A stretch of DNA of 64,000 bases, taken from contig CAIMWH010000237.1 of assembly GCA_903845065.1 (NCBI GenBank), positions 1 to 64,000 on the forward strand, read 5' to 3'. The notes under the pieces were generated by a model. It made no database searches. It was not told the origin of the DNA and was given only the letters and a program-made list of their open reading frames with translations. Shown here one piece after another: positions 40,452 through 50,269 of the stretch. Numbering within the stretch: the first letter of the stretch is position 1; every line of letters begins with the position of its first letter. This DNA comes from an uncultured Rhodospirillales bacterium (GTDB lineage Bacteria; Pseudomonadota; Alphaproteobacteria; Acetobacterales; Acetobacteraceae). The translations under genes were made by a program, and so were the position numbers.

Positions 40452-41390
40452 ATGCGCCACTTTCTCGATTTCGAAAAACCGATTGCCGAGCTCGAAGGCA
40501 AGATCGACGAGCTGCGGAAAATGTCCGAGGCGGACGGGATCAACATTGCCGAGGAGGTGGGCAAGCTCACCGAAAAGGCAGACCGCCAGCTCCGGCTGAC
40601 CTACGCCAAGTTGACGGCGTGGCAGAAAACCCAGGTCGCCCGCCACCCCGAGCGCCCCAAGGCCAAGCACTATGTCGCTGGCCTGATTACCGATTTCACC
40701 CCCCTCGCCGGAGACCGCGCCTTCGGGGACGATGCCGCCGTCATCGGCGGCCTCGGCCGCTTTCGCGGCCGCTCCGTCGTCGTGCTGGGAACCGAGAAGG
40801 GCACCGACACCGAAACCCGCGTGGCCCACAACTTCGGCATGGCCCGCCCCGAAGGCTACCGCAAGGCCCGCCGCCTGATCGAACTCGCCGGCCGATTCGG
40901 CCTCCCGGTGTTGACCTTCGTGGATACCTCCGGTGCGTTTCCCGGCGTCGAGGCCGAAGCCATCGCCCGCTCCATCGAGGCCTGCCTTGAAGCCCCCGTC
41001 CCGGTGATCGCCACCATCATCGGCGAAGGCGGCTCCGGCGGCGCCATCGCCCTCGCGGCCGGCGATGCGGTGCTGATGATGGAACACTCGATCTATTCGG
41101 TGATCTCCCCCGAAGGCTGCGCCGCCATCCTCTGGAAGGACGCGGCCCAGGCCCCGGTCGCCGCCGAGGCCCTCAAACTCACCGCCGAGGACCTCAAGCG
41201 CCTCAAGCTGATCGACGCCGTGATCGCCGAACCCCTCGGCGGCGCCCATCGGGACGCCGCCGCCGCGGTGGCCGCCGTCGGCGATGCCATGGCCCAGGCC
41301 CTGGCCCCGCTGCTGCTCCTCGATGCGGTCAGCCTGCGCATGAAACGGCGCGAGAAGTTCCTCGATATGGGGCGCGAGGCCATCCTGTAG
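40452..41390 (+). CDS. accA: Acetyl-CoA carboxylase carboxyltransferase subunit alpha
   Basis: FLDFEKPIAELEGKIDELR, RPEGYRKARRLIELAGRFGLPVLTFVDTSGAFPGVEAE, GEGGSGGAIAL. Confidence 0.96.
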   Translation: MRHFLDFEKPIAELEGKIDELRKMSEADGINIAEEVGKLTEKADRQLRLTYAKLTAWQKTQVARHPERPKAKHYVAGLITDFTPLAGDRAFGDDAAVIGGLGRFRGRSVVVLGTEKGTDTETRVAHNFGMARPEGYRKARRLIELAGRFGLPVLTFVDTSGAFPGVEAEAIARSIEACLEAPVPVIATIIGEGGSGGAIALAAGDAVLMMEHSIYSVISPEGCAAILWKDAAQAPVAAEALKLTAEDLKRLKLIDAVIAEPLGGAHRDAAAAVAAVGDAMAQALAPLLLLDAVSLRMKRREKFLDMGREAIL

Positions 41391-41458
41391 CGGTGCCGTT
41401 GCCGTGATTCGGGCGATTTTGCTTGCCGTTTCACGGATCGGCGCTGTCAGGTAGCGCC

Positions 41459-43825
41459 ATGCGAGCAGCCAACCCGTTCACGCCCGAAAGCCGCCCGCGC
41501 GGTGCCCGCGAAACCGTGGTGACCCGCCTGCGCGATGACCTCGGGCACGCCATGGTGTGGTGCCAGGACCGCCCGCTCTGGCAACGACTGACCGCCGCCG
41601 CCTTGCTGGTCGGCGGCACCTTCGCGCTCTGCCGGGTCGCCGGCCCCGCGGTGGCCGAATCGCCCCTCGTGCCATTCATGCCGGCGGTAATGGTCAGCGC
41701 CCTCATGCTGGGCGACGCCGCCTACGTCGCCGCCCTCGCCAGCGTGGTCCTCGCCCGGCTCTACCTCTCCCCGGCCCCCCCCGCCTGGAGCGGATCGGCC
41801 ACCAGGGGCTCGGTCGCCGCCCTCCTGCTCCTCAGCGTCGCCATCGCCATCGCGCGCGAACTGATCGCCGAAGTCCGCCGCCGCCCCGGCTGGACCGACG
41901 CCGCCACCGTCCGCGCCGCCGAGCGGGACCGCCGGGCCCGCGATTCCCAGGCCCGCTGGCTGGCCGACGCGGTGGAAAGCGCCGCCTTCGGCATCGCCAT
42001 CGCCGACCCGGTCACCGATCGCATCCGCTTCGCCAACCGCGCCTACGCCCTCCTGCGCGGGATCGCCGTGCGAGACCTCATCGGCAAGCCCGTCATCCAG
42101 GCCTACGCCGCCACCGAGGTCCCCCGCATCCCCATCATGATGGAAACCGCCGACCGCATGGGCCATGTCGAGTTCGACACCGCCTATGTCCGCCCGGACG
42201 CCAGCATCGTGCCGGTCCGCAAAGGCATCACCAGCGTGCGCAACGATGCCGGCACCGTGCGCTACCGCCTGATCTACGCAATCGACACCACCCCGCGCAA
42301 ACGCGCCGAGGAGGCCGGACGCGAAAGCGAGGCCCGCTTCCGCGCCACCTTCGAGCAGGCGGCCGTCGGCATCGCCCATCTCGATCTCGGCGGCCGCATC
42401 CTGCGCGCCAATGACCGCTTCTGCACCATCGCCGGCTACCCGCGCGAGGAACTGCTGCGCCGCCGCTCCCAGGACCTCGTCCTCCCCGGCGACCTCGATC
42501 GCGGCCGCGCCGGCTGGGACGCCCTGCTCGACGGCCGCGCCGCCCACCACAGCGTGGATCGCCGCATCATCCAGTCCGGCGGCGCCCAGGTCTGGGTGCG
42601 CGTCACCACCTCCCTGGTGCGCGACGAAGGCGGCGGCCGCGCCTACCTCATGCAGGTGCTGGTCGATATCTCGGAGCAGAAAAAAAGCGAGTCCGCCCTC
42701 CAGCACCTCAACAAGATGGACGCCATCGGCAACCTCGCCGGCGGCATCGCGCATGATTTCAACAACATGCTGGGCGTGGTCAGCGGCAACCTCGAACTCC
42801 TGGTCTCGATGCGCGAGCAGGACCCCGAGTTGCAATCCCTCGCCGGCGAAGCCATCGAGGCGGTCATGCGCGGCGCCGACCTCACCCGCCGCCTGCTGAG
42901 TTTCTCCCGCCGCCAGCCGCTCAACCCCCGCCCGGTGGACATCAACGCCCTGCTCCGCAACGTTGCCCCGCTGCTGCAACGCTCGCTGCGCGACGACATC
43001 ACCGTCAGCCTCGATCTCGAATCCGGCGTCTGGCGCGTCCTCGCCGACCCCGGCCAGATCGAGGCCGCGGTCACCAACCTGGCCGCCAACGCGCGCGACG
43101 CCATGCCCTCGGGCGGCCGCATCCGCATCGCCACCGCCAACGAGCGCATCAGCGAAGCCGAGGCCGAGGCCGCCCCCGATGGCCCCGCCGGGGACTATGT
43201 GGTGATCGAGGTCGCCGACAACGGCAGCGGCATCCCGGCCGAAATCCTCCCCCATGTCTTCGAGCCCTTCTTCACCACCAAGGCCCCCGGCGCCGGCACC
43301 GGCCTCGGCCTCGCCATGGTGTTCGGCTTCGTCCGCCAGTCCGACGGCTTCGTCCGCCTCACCACCGCCCCCGGCGAAGGCACCGCCTTCCGCCTCTTCC
43401 TCCCCCGCGCCCTCGGCGTCGACAGCCGCGCCCTCCCGGCCGAAATGGCCGACACCCCCCCGCGCGGCAGCGAGACCATCCTCGTCGCCGAAGACAACGC
43501 CCAGCTCCGCGCCATCATGAAGCAGCAGCTCATCGGCCTCGGCTACCAGGTCCTCGAAGCCGGCGAGGGCCCGGTCGCGCTCCGCCTGATCGAACGCGCC
43601 GCGGTGGACCTGCTCATCACCGACGTCACCATGCCGGGCGGCATGACCGGGTTTGACCTCGCGCGTGAGGCCCGCGCCGTGCTGCCGGCCTTGCCGATCC
43701 TGATTTCGTCCGCACATTCGGATGCATTGCCGGACGATGAAGGCCAGCAGGCCTATCCGGTATTGCACAAGCCGTTCCGCGCCCTGGAACTGGCGCGGGC
43801 AGTGCGCGAGGCGCTGGGAGGATGA
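41459..43825 (+). CDS. Hybrid sensor histidine kinase (membrane N-terminus, two PAS, HisKA/HATPase, receiver)
   Basis: IAHDFNNMLGVVSGNLELL (H-box), VEVADNGSGIPAEILPHVFEPFFTTK, LLITDVTMPGG receiver. Confidence 0.92.
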   Translation: MRAANPFTPESRPRGARETVVTRLRDDLGHAMVWCQDRPLWQRLTAAALLVGGTFALCRVAGPAVAESPLVPFMPAVMVSALMLGDAAYVAALASVVLARLYLSPAPPAWSGSATRGSVAALLLLSVAIAIARELIAEVRRRPGWTDAATVRAAERDRRARDSQARWLADAVESAAFGIAIADPVTDRIRFANRAYALLRGIAVRDLIGKPVIQAYAATEVPRIPIMMETADRMGHVEFDTAYVRPDASIVPVRKGITSVRNDAGTVRYRLIYAIDTTPRKRAEEAGRESEARFRATFEQAAVGIAHLDLGGRILRANDRFCTIAGYPREELLRRRSQDLVLPGDLDRGRAGWDALLDGRAAHHSVDRRIIQSGGAQVWVRVTTSLVRDEGGGRAYLMQVLVDISEQKKSESALQHLNKMDAIGNLAGGIAHDFNNMLGVVSGNLELLVSMREQDPELQSLAGEAIEAVMRGADLTRRLLSFSRRQPLNPRPVDINALLRNVAPLLQRSLRDDITVSLDLESGVWRVLADPGQIEAAVTNLAANARDAMPSGGRIRIATANERISEAEAEAAPDGPAGDYVVIEVADNGSGIPAEILPHVFEPFFTTKAPGAGTGLGLAMVFGFVRQSDGFVRLTTAPGEGTAFRLFLPRALGVDSRALPAEMADTPPRGSETILVAEDNAQLRAIMKQQLIGLGYQVLEAGEGPVALRLIERAAVDLLITDVTMPGGMTGFDLAREARAVLPALPILISSAHSDALPDDEGQQAYPVLHKPFRALELARAVREALGG

Positions 43826-43829
43826 GACC

Positions 43830-44444
43830 ATGCAACGCTTGATCAACGGCTACCGGAAATTCCGCGCATCCGCCTGGCAGGAGCATCGCGCCGAGTTCGA
43901 ACGCCTCGCCGCCGAAGGGCAGCGCCCCCGCGCGCTGGTCATCGCCTGCTCCGACAGCCGGGCCGACCCGGCCCTGATCTTCAACGCCGGCCCGGGCGAG
44001 CTATTCGTCATCCGCAACGTGGCCAACCTCGTCGCCCCCTTCGGCCCGGACGACAACTACCACGGCACCTCCGCCGCCATCGAGTTCGCCGTCCGCGGCC
44101 TCGAAGTGCCGGATATCATGGTGATGGGCCACGCCATGTGCGGCGGCGTGCACGCGCTGCTGCACGGCACCCCCAACCCCTCCTGGCACTTCCTCGGCAA
44201 CTGGATCCAGATCGCGCGGGAGGTCCGCGAACGCGTCCTCGCCTGCACCTCCGCCGAGGAAGGCCAGGCCATCGCCGAACAGGACTGCGTCCGCCTGTCG
44301 CTGGCCAACCTGATGACCTACCCCTGGGTCCGTGACGCGGTACGGGCCGGCACCCTGCGCCTGCACGGCGGATACTTCGATATCCGCACCGGCGTGCTGC
44401 AGGCACTGGGGCCGGATGGCGCCTTCATGGCGGTCCCCATCTGA
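43830..44444 (+). CDS. Beta-carbonic anhydrase
   Basis: CSDSRADPALIF and GHAMCGGVHALL Zn ligands; 4 nt after the kinase stop. Confidence 0.94.
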   Translation: MQRLINGYRKFRASAWQEHRAEFERLAAEGQRPRALVIACSDSRADPALIFNAGPGELFVIRNVANLVAPFGPDDNYHGTSAAIEFAVRGLEVPDIMVMGHAMCGGVHALLHGTPNPSWHFLGNWIQIAREVRERVLACTSAEEGQAIAEQDCVRLSLANLMTYPWVRDAVRAGTLRLHGGYFDIRTGVLQALGPDGAFMAVPI

Positions 44445-44479
44445 CGGCACGGCGTCAGGTCCCTCGCGCGGTTGTGCCG

Positions 44480-44499
44480 CCGTGACACCCATGTCACGG
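44480..44499. promoter_or_regulatory. Perfect inverted repeat between carbonic anhydrase and lipoprotein genes
   Basis: CCGTGACA-CCCA-TGTCACGG. Confidence 0.5.
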
Positions 44500-44527
44500 T
44501 GCATTGTAACAACCCGGGAAAGTTGCG

Positions 44528-45235
44528 ATGCGTGCTCTGCCAGGTCTGCTGCTGATGATGGGGCTCGCGGCCTGCGCCGAGCCGGTCATCCCCTACGATC
44601 GCGGCGCCGGCACGCCCGTAAACGCCGTGGGCGTGCTCACCCCCTCCTGGCCGGGCGGACCAACCGCCCTGCTCGCCACCTCCCCCGGCCAGAGTTTCGG
44701 CCTCGTCGGCGGATTGATCACCCTGGCCGTGCAGTCCGCCCGCGACAGCCGCTTCCGCGACTCCCTCGCCGGCCAACCGTTTGACGGACAGTCCGAATTC
44801 CGCACCGGCCTGCTCGCCGCCGTGGCAGCCCGCGGCTACCAGGTCATCGAGGTCGCCGCCCCGACGGAGCGCACCAAGTTCGTCGAGGGCGGCTACGCCG
44901 GCATGGCGGCCCAGGCGCGGCCCGACGCCCTGCTGGACTGCCTGGTGCCGATCTGGGGCTACATCGCCGCCGGCATCGCCGACAGCACGCCATACCGGCC
45001 CTATTTCACCCTGCGCTGCCGCATGGTGAGCGCCGCCAGCGGCGCCGTGCTGATGCGCGACACCATCATCTACAACCCCGTCAGCCCCACGGCCGGATTT
45101 GTTGGCCTCGCGCCCGATCCGGCCTACGCCTTCATCACATCGGATGACCTCATGGCCGATCCGCAAAAGGCGGTCAGCGGCATGCGGCACTCCTTCGAGC
45201 GCACCGCCGATGCCCTGGGAACGCTGCTCAAATGA
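44528..45235 (+). CDS. Hypothetical lipoprotein
   Basis: Lipobox-like LMMGLAAC. Confidence 0.75.
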   Translation: MRALPGLLLMMGLAACAEPVIPYDRGAGTPVNAVGVLTPSWPGGPTALLATSPGQSFGLVGGLITLAVQSARDSRFRDSLAGQPFDGQSEFRTGLLAAVAARGYQVIEVAAPTERTKFVEGGYAGMAAQARPDALLDCLVPIWGYIAAGIADSTPYRPYFTLRCRMVSAASGAVLMRDTIIYNPVSPTAGFVGLAPDPAYAFITSDDLMADPQKAVSGMRHSFERTADALGTLLK

Positions 45236-45852
45236 AGCTCGCGCCCTGGCTTGCCGCCCTGTGGCTGGCCGGATGCGCCCCGCCGGTGCCGGACCTGCCG
45301 CCCCTCCTCGGCCTCGGCGCCCGCACCTGCCCGCCCGCCCCGCAAACCACCGTGGCCCAGGCGGTCGAGCCCGACGGCAAGATCGTGTTCGCCGACATCG
45401 ATGCCGGATCGGCCTGCCTCGCCACCCCCGAGGGTGACAGCCTCTACACCATCTTCCGCCTGCCCGCCGGCCAGGGCCCCCTGGCCGCCGCGGTCGCCAG
45501 CATGCAGCAGGGCCGCACCATGATGGCCCCCCGTCTCTTCACGCTGGACGCCGCGGACCGCGTGGTGCGCGACGTCGCCGCCGACCGCTTCCTCTACCGC
45601 GGCGGCATGCTGTCCACCCTGGTCCGCCTGCGCCCCGAGGAGATGGCCATCATGGTCGCATCCTACCCGCCCGCCATCGGCCAGGGCATCGCCCACATCC
45701 AGAGCGCGACGCAGGCCACCACCGTGGCATCCGGTCCGGTCATCTTCACCGTCTACAGCGGCTCGGAGGCCACCGCTAACTACACCCTGGCCCATAACGG
45801 CCGCGTCCGCATCGAGGTCTACAAGCTGCCGCCCGACCAGCGAGCGCCCTGA
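45232..45852 (+). CDS. Hypothetical lipoprotein
   Basis: Lipobox-like ALWLAGC; ATGA overlap with previous gene. Confidence 0.75.
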   Translation: MKLAPWLAALWLAGCAPPVPDLPPLLGLGARTCPPAPQTTVAQAVEPDGKIVFADIDAGSACLATPEGDSLYTIFRLPAGQGPLAAAVASMQQGRTMMAPRLFTLDAADRVVRDVAADRFLYRGGMLSTLVRLRPEEMAIMVASYPPAIGQGIAHIQSATQATTVASGPVIFTVYSGSEATANYTLAHNGRVRIEVYKLPPDQRAP

Positions 45853-45857
45853 GGCAC

Positions 45858-45887
45858 GCCCCTCTCCCGCCGCGGCGGGAGAGGGGC
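45858..45887. terminator. Perfect 30-bp palindrome between convergent genes
   Basis: GCCCCTCTCCCGCCGCGGCGGGAGAGGGGC is its own reverse complement. Confidence 0.75.
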
Positions 45888-45895
45888 CGCCCCGG

Positions 45896-47476
45896 TCAGA
45901 CCCGCTTCACCCCATACATCTGCGGGAACCCGTCGCGAATATCGGTGATCGAGTTCCGGTAGATCGTCGGCCCGGCATAGTACCCCAGCGGCACATACGG
46001 CGCCTCCTCGAACAGCAGCTTCTGCATATCGAGCCCGATCGACTTCTGCGTCGCCAGGTCCGGCGCATCGAGCCACTGGTCGCGCATCGCTTCCATTTTC
46101 GGCATGTTGGGCCAGCCGAACCACGCCGCCGTGCCGCTGCGGATCGCCGAAGCCGCCGCCGGAGACACGTTGCCGTTGCCGCCGAGGTTGGTCATGAAGA
46201 TATTCCAGCCGCCCTTGTCGATCGGCTCCTTGCTGGCGCGCCGCTGCACCACGGTGCCCCATTCCAGCGCCTGATAGTCCACGTTCATCCCGATCCGCTT
46301 GAGCAGATCGGCCGCAACCTGCGAATAGGCATGCAGCACCGGGATGGACGTCGGCCCCAGCAGCACCACCTTCTCCCCATTGTAGCCGGCCGCGGCGAGG
46401 TCCTTCTTCACCTGGTCATACTTGCCGGTCAGCCGCCCCACCGCCTCGGTCCCCGCTGTGCTGGCCAGCGGCGAGCCCGGCGAGAACAGCCCGCACGGAT
46501 TATGGATGATCGAGGGTTCCGCGCCGGCAAACGCCTGGATGAACTCATCCTGGTTGCAGGCCGACATCACCGCCCGGCGCACCGCCGCCTTGTCGAACGG
46601 CGCATACAGATGGTTGAACCGCAGGCAGCCGATCGAGCCATACGGATCGATGGTCTTCACCACCATGGCCTTGTCGCGCTTGAGGCTGGGCAGCAGGTCG
46701 ATGGCCGGGTTTTCCCACCATTCGATCTCGTTGTTGGTCAGCGCGGCGGCGATCGTCGCCGGGTCGGGCAGGATGTGCCACTCCACCCGGTCGAAATAGG
46801 CGATCTTCGGCCCGGCCGAGAATGACGGCGTGCCCTCGGTGCGCGGCACATAGCCGTCGAAGCGGTCGAAAATCAGCTTGGCGCCCACAATCCGCTCGGC
46901 ATTGTTGAGCTTGAACGGCCCGCTGCCGATGAACTCGGTGATCTGGGTGTTGCCGTCCGTCTTCGCCACCCGCTCCGGCATGATGGAGGCCGGCGCGCCC
47001 GAAAGCGCATCCCGCAGCAGCGGGAACGGCTTCTTCAGCCGGATGCGAATGGTCTTGTCATCCGGCGCCGAGATTTCGTCGGACCGCTCGATCACCAGGC
47101 TGAGCAACGGGTCCCGCTGCCCGCCCCGGCGGATCGAGGCCACGCAGTCCCGCGCCAGCACCGGCGTGCCGTCATGGAACTTCAGCCCGTCCCGCAACGT
47201 CAGCGTCCACAGCTTGCCGTCGTTCTCGATCTTCTCGCCCGCCAGCATCTGCAACTTGGGGAGCAACTGCGCGTCCAGGCCATACAGCGTGTCGAACACC
47301 GCCAGCGAATAATTCCGGGTGATATCCGCCGTCGTCCAAACCGGATCGAGCGAGGCCGGGTCCGCATGGGGAACGAACTTCAAGGTCTTCGCGGCAGCCT
47401 GCCCGAACGCCAGGTTGGGCGCGGCGAGGGCCATCGGGGCGGCAATGGCGGATGTGAGCATATCCCTGCGACGCAT
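45896..47476 (-). CDS. ABC transporter substrate-binding protein, peptide type
   Basis: MRRRDMLTSAIAAPMALAAPNLAFG; LKFHDGTPVLARDCVASIRRG; paralogue of 1883-3460. Confidence 0.9.
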   Translation of the reverse strand: MRRRDMLTSAIAAPMALAAPNLAFGQAAAKTLKFVPHADPASLDPVWTTADITRNYSLAVFDTLYGLDAQLLPKLQMLAGEKIENDGKLWTLTLRDGLKFHDGTPVLARDCVASIRRGGQRDPLLSLVIERSDEISAPDDKTIRIRLKKPFPLLRDALSGAPASIMPERVAKTDGNTQITEFIGSGPFKLNNAERIVGAKLIFDRFDGYVPRTEGTPSFSAGPKIAYFDRVEWHILPDPATIAAALTNNEIEWWENPAIDLLPSLKRDKAMVVKTIDPYGSIGCLRFNHLYAPFDKAAVRRAVMSACNQDEFIQAFAGAEPSIIHNPCGLFSPGSPLASTAGTEAVGRLTGKYDQVKKDLAAAGYNGEKVVLLGPTSIPVLHAYSQVAADLLKRIGMNVDYQALEWGTVVQRRASKEPIDKGGWNIFMTNLGGNGNVSPAAASAIRSGTAAWFGWPNMPKMEAMRDQWLDAPDLATQKSIGLDMQKLLFEEAPYVPLGYYAGPTIYRNSITDIRDGFPQMYGVKRV

Positions 47477-47587
47477 TACGTTTCTCCTTCTTGCGTTCCG
47501 GCTCATTCGGCCGACGGTACGCGCATCCTGGACCGGGAGTGCCGCAACAATCAATCTGTTGTGATCACCCGCGCGCCGCCCATCGCC

Positions 47588-48430
47588 TCACCCCTCCGGC
47601 GGCAACGGCGAACAGGCCGCCGCCGCCGCCCGCGCCAGCACGATCATCCGCCGCGCCGCGATCGTCGCCCCCGCCGCATCCCCCGCCAGCGCCGCCAGCG
47701 TCGGGTTGGACAGCAGCGCCCGCAGCGCCGTATCGGTCGCCACATTGGCAATCGCCGTCATCGAGGCCGCCGCCGCCGTCCGCCGCAGCAGCGCCACCGT
47801 GCCCAGCAACCCCGGCCGCATCCCATGCAGCGCCGCCACCTGCCGGATCAGCCGCACCCCGCGCCACGCCACCACCGCCGCATCCAGCGCCGGGCTCGGC
47901 ACCGCCGCCGTCAACGCGAATACCCCCACCGCCGCGTTGGTCCCCAGCCCCTCGGCCCGCCGCCGCAGCGTCGCAACCGGCCCATCCCGCAGAAACGCCA
48001 GCACCGCATCGGGGTCGTTCAACGTGCGAACGGACGCCGGCACCGGCTCCGGCAAGGTCGCAAGCCAGTCCAGCGCCGCCTGCCGCGCTGTCGCCGGATT
48101 GCCCAGCCGCGCCCGCACCCCATCCACCGCCGCGAGCCGAAACAACGCCCGCCCCTCGCGCACCACCCCGGTGCCCAGCAGCCCCACCCCAACCCCCGCC
48201 ACCGCCACCGCCGCCCACCCCTGCACCGCCCCACGCGCAAACTGATCGGCGATGAAGTTGAGCCCGGACAACACCCCGAAGCCCCCCAGCAGCACCGCCA
48301 ACCCCGCCAGCCCCAGCGCAACAGTGCCCATCCGCGCCCGCGGTTCCGCCACCATCACCTCAACCGGCACATCCAGCCGCCCGCCATCGGGGTCCAGCAC
48401 CGCAATCCGCGGCCGCGGGGTCTCGCTCAC
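47588..48430 (-). CDS. YcjF/TIGR01620-like inner membrane protein
   Basis: GTG start; paired TMs; GTNAAVGVFALTAAVPSPALDAAVVAWRGVRLIRQVAALHGMRPG; overlaps the YcjX-like gene end. Confidence 0.8.
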   Translation of the reverse strand: MSETPRPRIAVLDPDGGRLDVPVEVMVAEPRARMGTVALGLAGLAVLLGGFGVLSGLNFIADQFARGAVQGWAAVAVAGVGVGLLGTGVVREGRALFRLAAVDGVRARLGNPATARQAALDWLATLPEPVPASVRTLNDPDAVLAFLRDGPVATLRRRAEGLGTNAAVGVFALTAAVPSPALDAAVVAWRGVRLIRQVAALHGMRPGLLGTVALLRRTAAAASMTAIANVATDTALRALLSNPTLAALAGDAAGATIAARRMIVLARAAAAACSPLPPEG

Positions 48431-49695
48431 AGCACATCCTCCAGCAGGAAGCCGATCAACCGGTCGAGATTGATGTTGGGAACCCGCTGCCCTTCCGGAA
48501 GCCGCACCGGCTCGAAATCCGGGATCTGCAGAAACGGATGAACCCAGAAATCCGCGCCCGGAATCTTGTCGGGAATTTCCCCCGGATACGAACCCACCAG
48601 CCCCTGCCCCGCCACCCGCCCACGCACCGCCGAAACCGGCCGCCCTTCCAGCGTCCAGACGAAATCCTCGGTGCACCGCATCGCCGCAATCGCCAGATGG
48701 ACCGACCGTGCCGACTGCGCCCCGGTGATCGCCCCCACCAGGGCCGCCAGATTGCCGCGCTGCCGCTCCGCCACATGGTCCGCCTTGCTCGCCACGAACG
48801 CCACCCGCCCGATCCCGCCCAGCGGCAGCAACCCGGCCAGCCATCCCGGCACAAACGCCGGCGCCCGCCGCCACCGCAACGCCGCCGCCACCGCCGAAAG
48901 TGCCGCCGCCGCATCGTCAAACGCCGCCGGCCCGGCATGCAACGCGGTCAGGATATCCGCCAGCACCACCAGCCGATCGATCCTGCCCAACCCCGGCGCC
49001 GCGAGGTCCCGCCGCACCGCCGCCACATACGCCGCATACCGCCGCGCCATCAGCGCCGCGAGCGGCCCGCTCCCCACCATCGGAAACAGCGCCAGCCACG
49101 GCGGCGCCGGCCCCGGCGGCGGCATCAGCAGCCGCCCGGGTTGCAGCAGCGTGAGCCCCCCATCCCGCAACCGCCGCAGCAGATCGGCATACAGCGCCGC
49201 CCCCGTCCCCGCGAGCGTCTCATCCGCCGTCCCCGCCGGCAGCCCATGAACGAACGCGCGAAACCCATCCGCCTCCGCCCGCCGCTCAAGCCGCTTCAAC
49301 GTGGCCGCCGACCAGCTCCCATAATCCTGCGCCAGCAGCGGCAAATCGAGCAGCCACTCGCCGGGATAGTCGAGCAGTTCCAGCCGCACCTTGCGCGGCG
49401 GCAACGGCGGGCGTGGAATGTCGAGATCGAGCGCCAGCAGGCTCACGCTATCCGTCCGCGCCGGCCAGCGCGGCGGATCGGCGGCCAGCGCGGCACGATG
49501 CGCGGCCACATCGAAGCGCGGCAGGCTGTCGGCCCCCGCCGGCGCCACCCGCACGGCAATATCCCGCCGCGCCAGCAGATTGGCCGCCAGCGACGTCAGC
49601 AGCGCCGTCTTGCCAGCCCGCGCCAACCCGGTCACACCGATGCGCAGCGTATGGCGGATCGGCAGCAGGTCACGCGGGGAGTGGATCAGGGCCAT
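48427..49695 (-). CDS. YcjX family protein (P-loop, stress-associated)
   Basis: LRIGVTGLARAGKTALLTSLAANLL, LLDYPGEWLLDLPLLAQDYGSWS. Confidence 0.9.
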   Translation of the reverse strand: MALIHSPRDLLPIRHTLRIGVTGLARAGKTALLTSLAANLLARRDIAVRVAPAGADSLPRFDVAAHRAALAADPPRWPARTDSVSLLALDLDIPRPPLPPRKVRLELLDYPGEWLLDLPLLAQDYGSWSAATLKRLERRAEADGFRAFVHGLPAGTADETLAGTGAALYADLLRRLRDGGLTLLQPGRLLMPPPGPAPPWLALFPMVGSGPLAALMARRYAAYVAAVRRDLAAPGLGRIDRLVVLADILTALHAGPAAFDDAAAALSAVAAALRWRRAPAFVPGWLAGLLPLGGIGRVAFVASKADHVAERQRGNLAALVGAITGAQSARSVHLAIAAMRCTEDFVWTLEGRPVSAVRGRVAGQGLVGSYPGEIPDKIPGADFWVHPFLQIPDFEPVRLPEGQRVPNINLDRLIGFLLEDVL

Positions 49696-49784
49696 TGCGC
49701 CCGTAGTCTACCGCGCAACCCGGCCGTCTCACAGCCAGGCCACGCCAGCGCGACAACACGGTTTGAAAAACGGAGGGATATCCG

Positions 49785-50201
49785 ATGGCGGATGCACGTT
49801 GCAGTTGCGGCAGCCTGACACTCACATTGCGGGCGCCCGCCCGAATGGTGGTCGCCTGCCATTGCGTTGACTGCCAGCGCCGCACCGGCGCCCCATTCGG
49901 CGCCGGCGCGTTCTACCCGTCGGACGCCGTCAAAATATCCGGTACCCCCAAAACCTACACCCGCCAAGCCGCCAACGGCGGTCTGGTGCACAACCACTTC
50001 TGCCCAAACTGCGGCTCCACCCTATTCTGGACCGCCGACAACCTCCCGGCGATGACCGGCGTCGCCCTCGGCGCGCTCATCGATCCGCCATCGGCCGCCC
50101 CCGCCCGCTCGATTTTCGAACGCTCCCGGCACGCCTGGGTCCGCATCGAGGGAGACGTCGCCCATTTCGAGGCCGGCAGCGCGCCCCCGCGCCCCGCCTG
50201 A
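49785..50201 (+). CDS. GFA family (glutathione-dependent formaldehyde-activating-like) protein
   Basis: CSCGS, CHCVDCQRRTGAPFG, FCPNCGSTLFW. Confidence 0.92.
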   Translation: MADARCSCGSLTLTLRAPARMVVACHCVDCQRRTGAPFGAGAFYPSDAVKISGTPKTYTRQAANGGLVHNHFCPNCGSTLFWTADNLPAMTGVALGALIDPPSAAPARSIFERSRHAWVRIEGDVAHFEAGSAPPRPA

Positions 50202-50269
50202 ACCGCCCCCCGGGGCCGGGTCTTGCCAGGACCGCCGGTGAGGGCGAGGCTGGCGGAGAGGAGTCCCGC

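Noticed and set aside
41447-43846. 799-aa minus-strand Gly/Ala/Asp-rich ORF
   Set aside because: Exactly antisense to the hybrid histidine kinase; low-complexity composition.
47540-47580. CAACA-N7-TGTTG inverted repeat upstream of the second binding protein as an operator
   Set aside because: Only 5-bp arms; too weak to call without comparative data.
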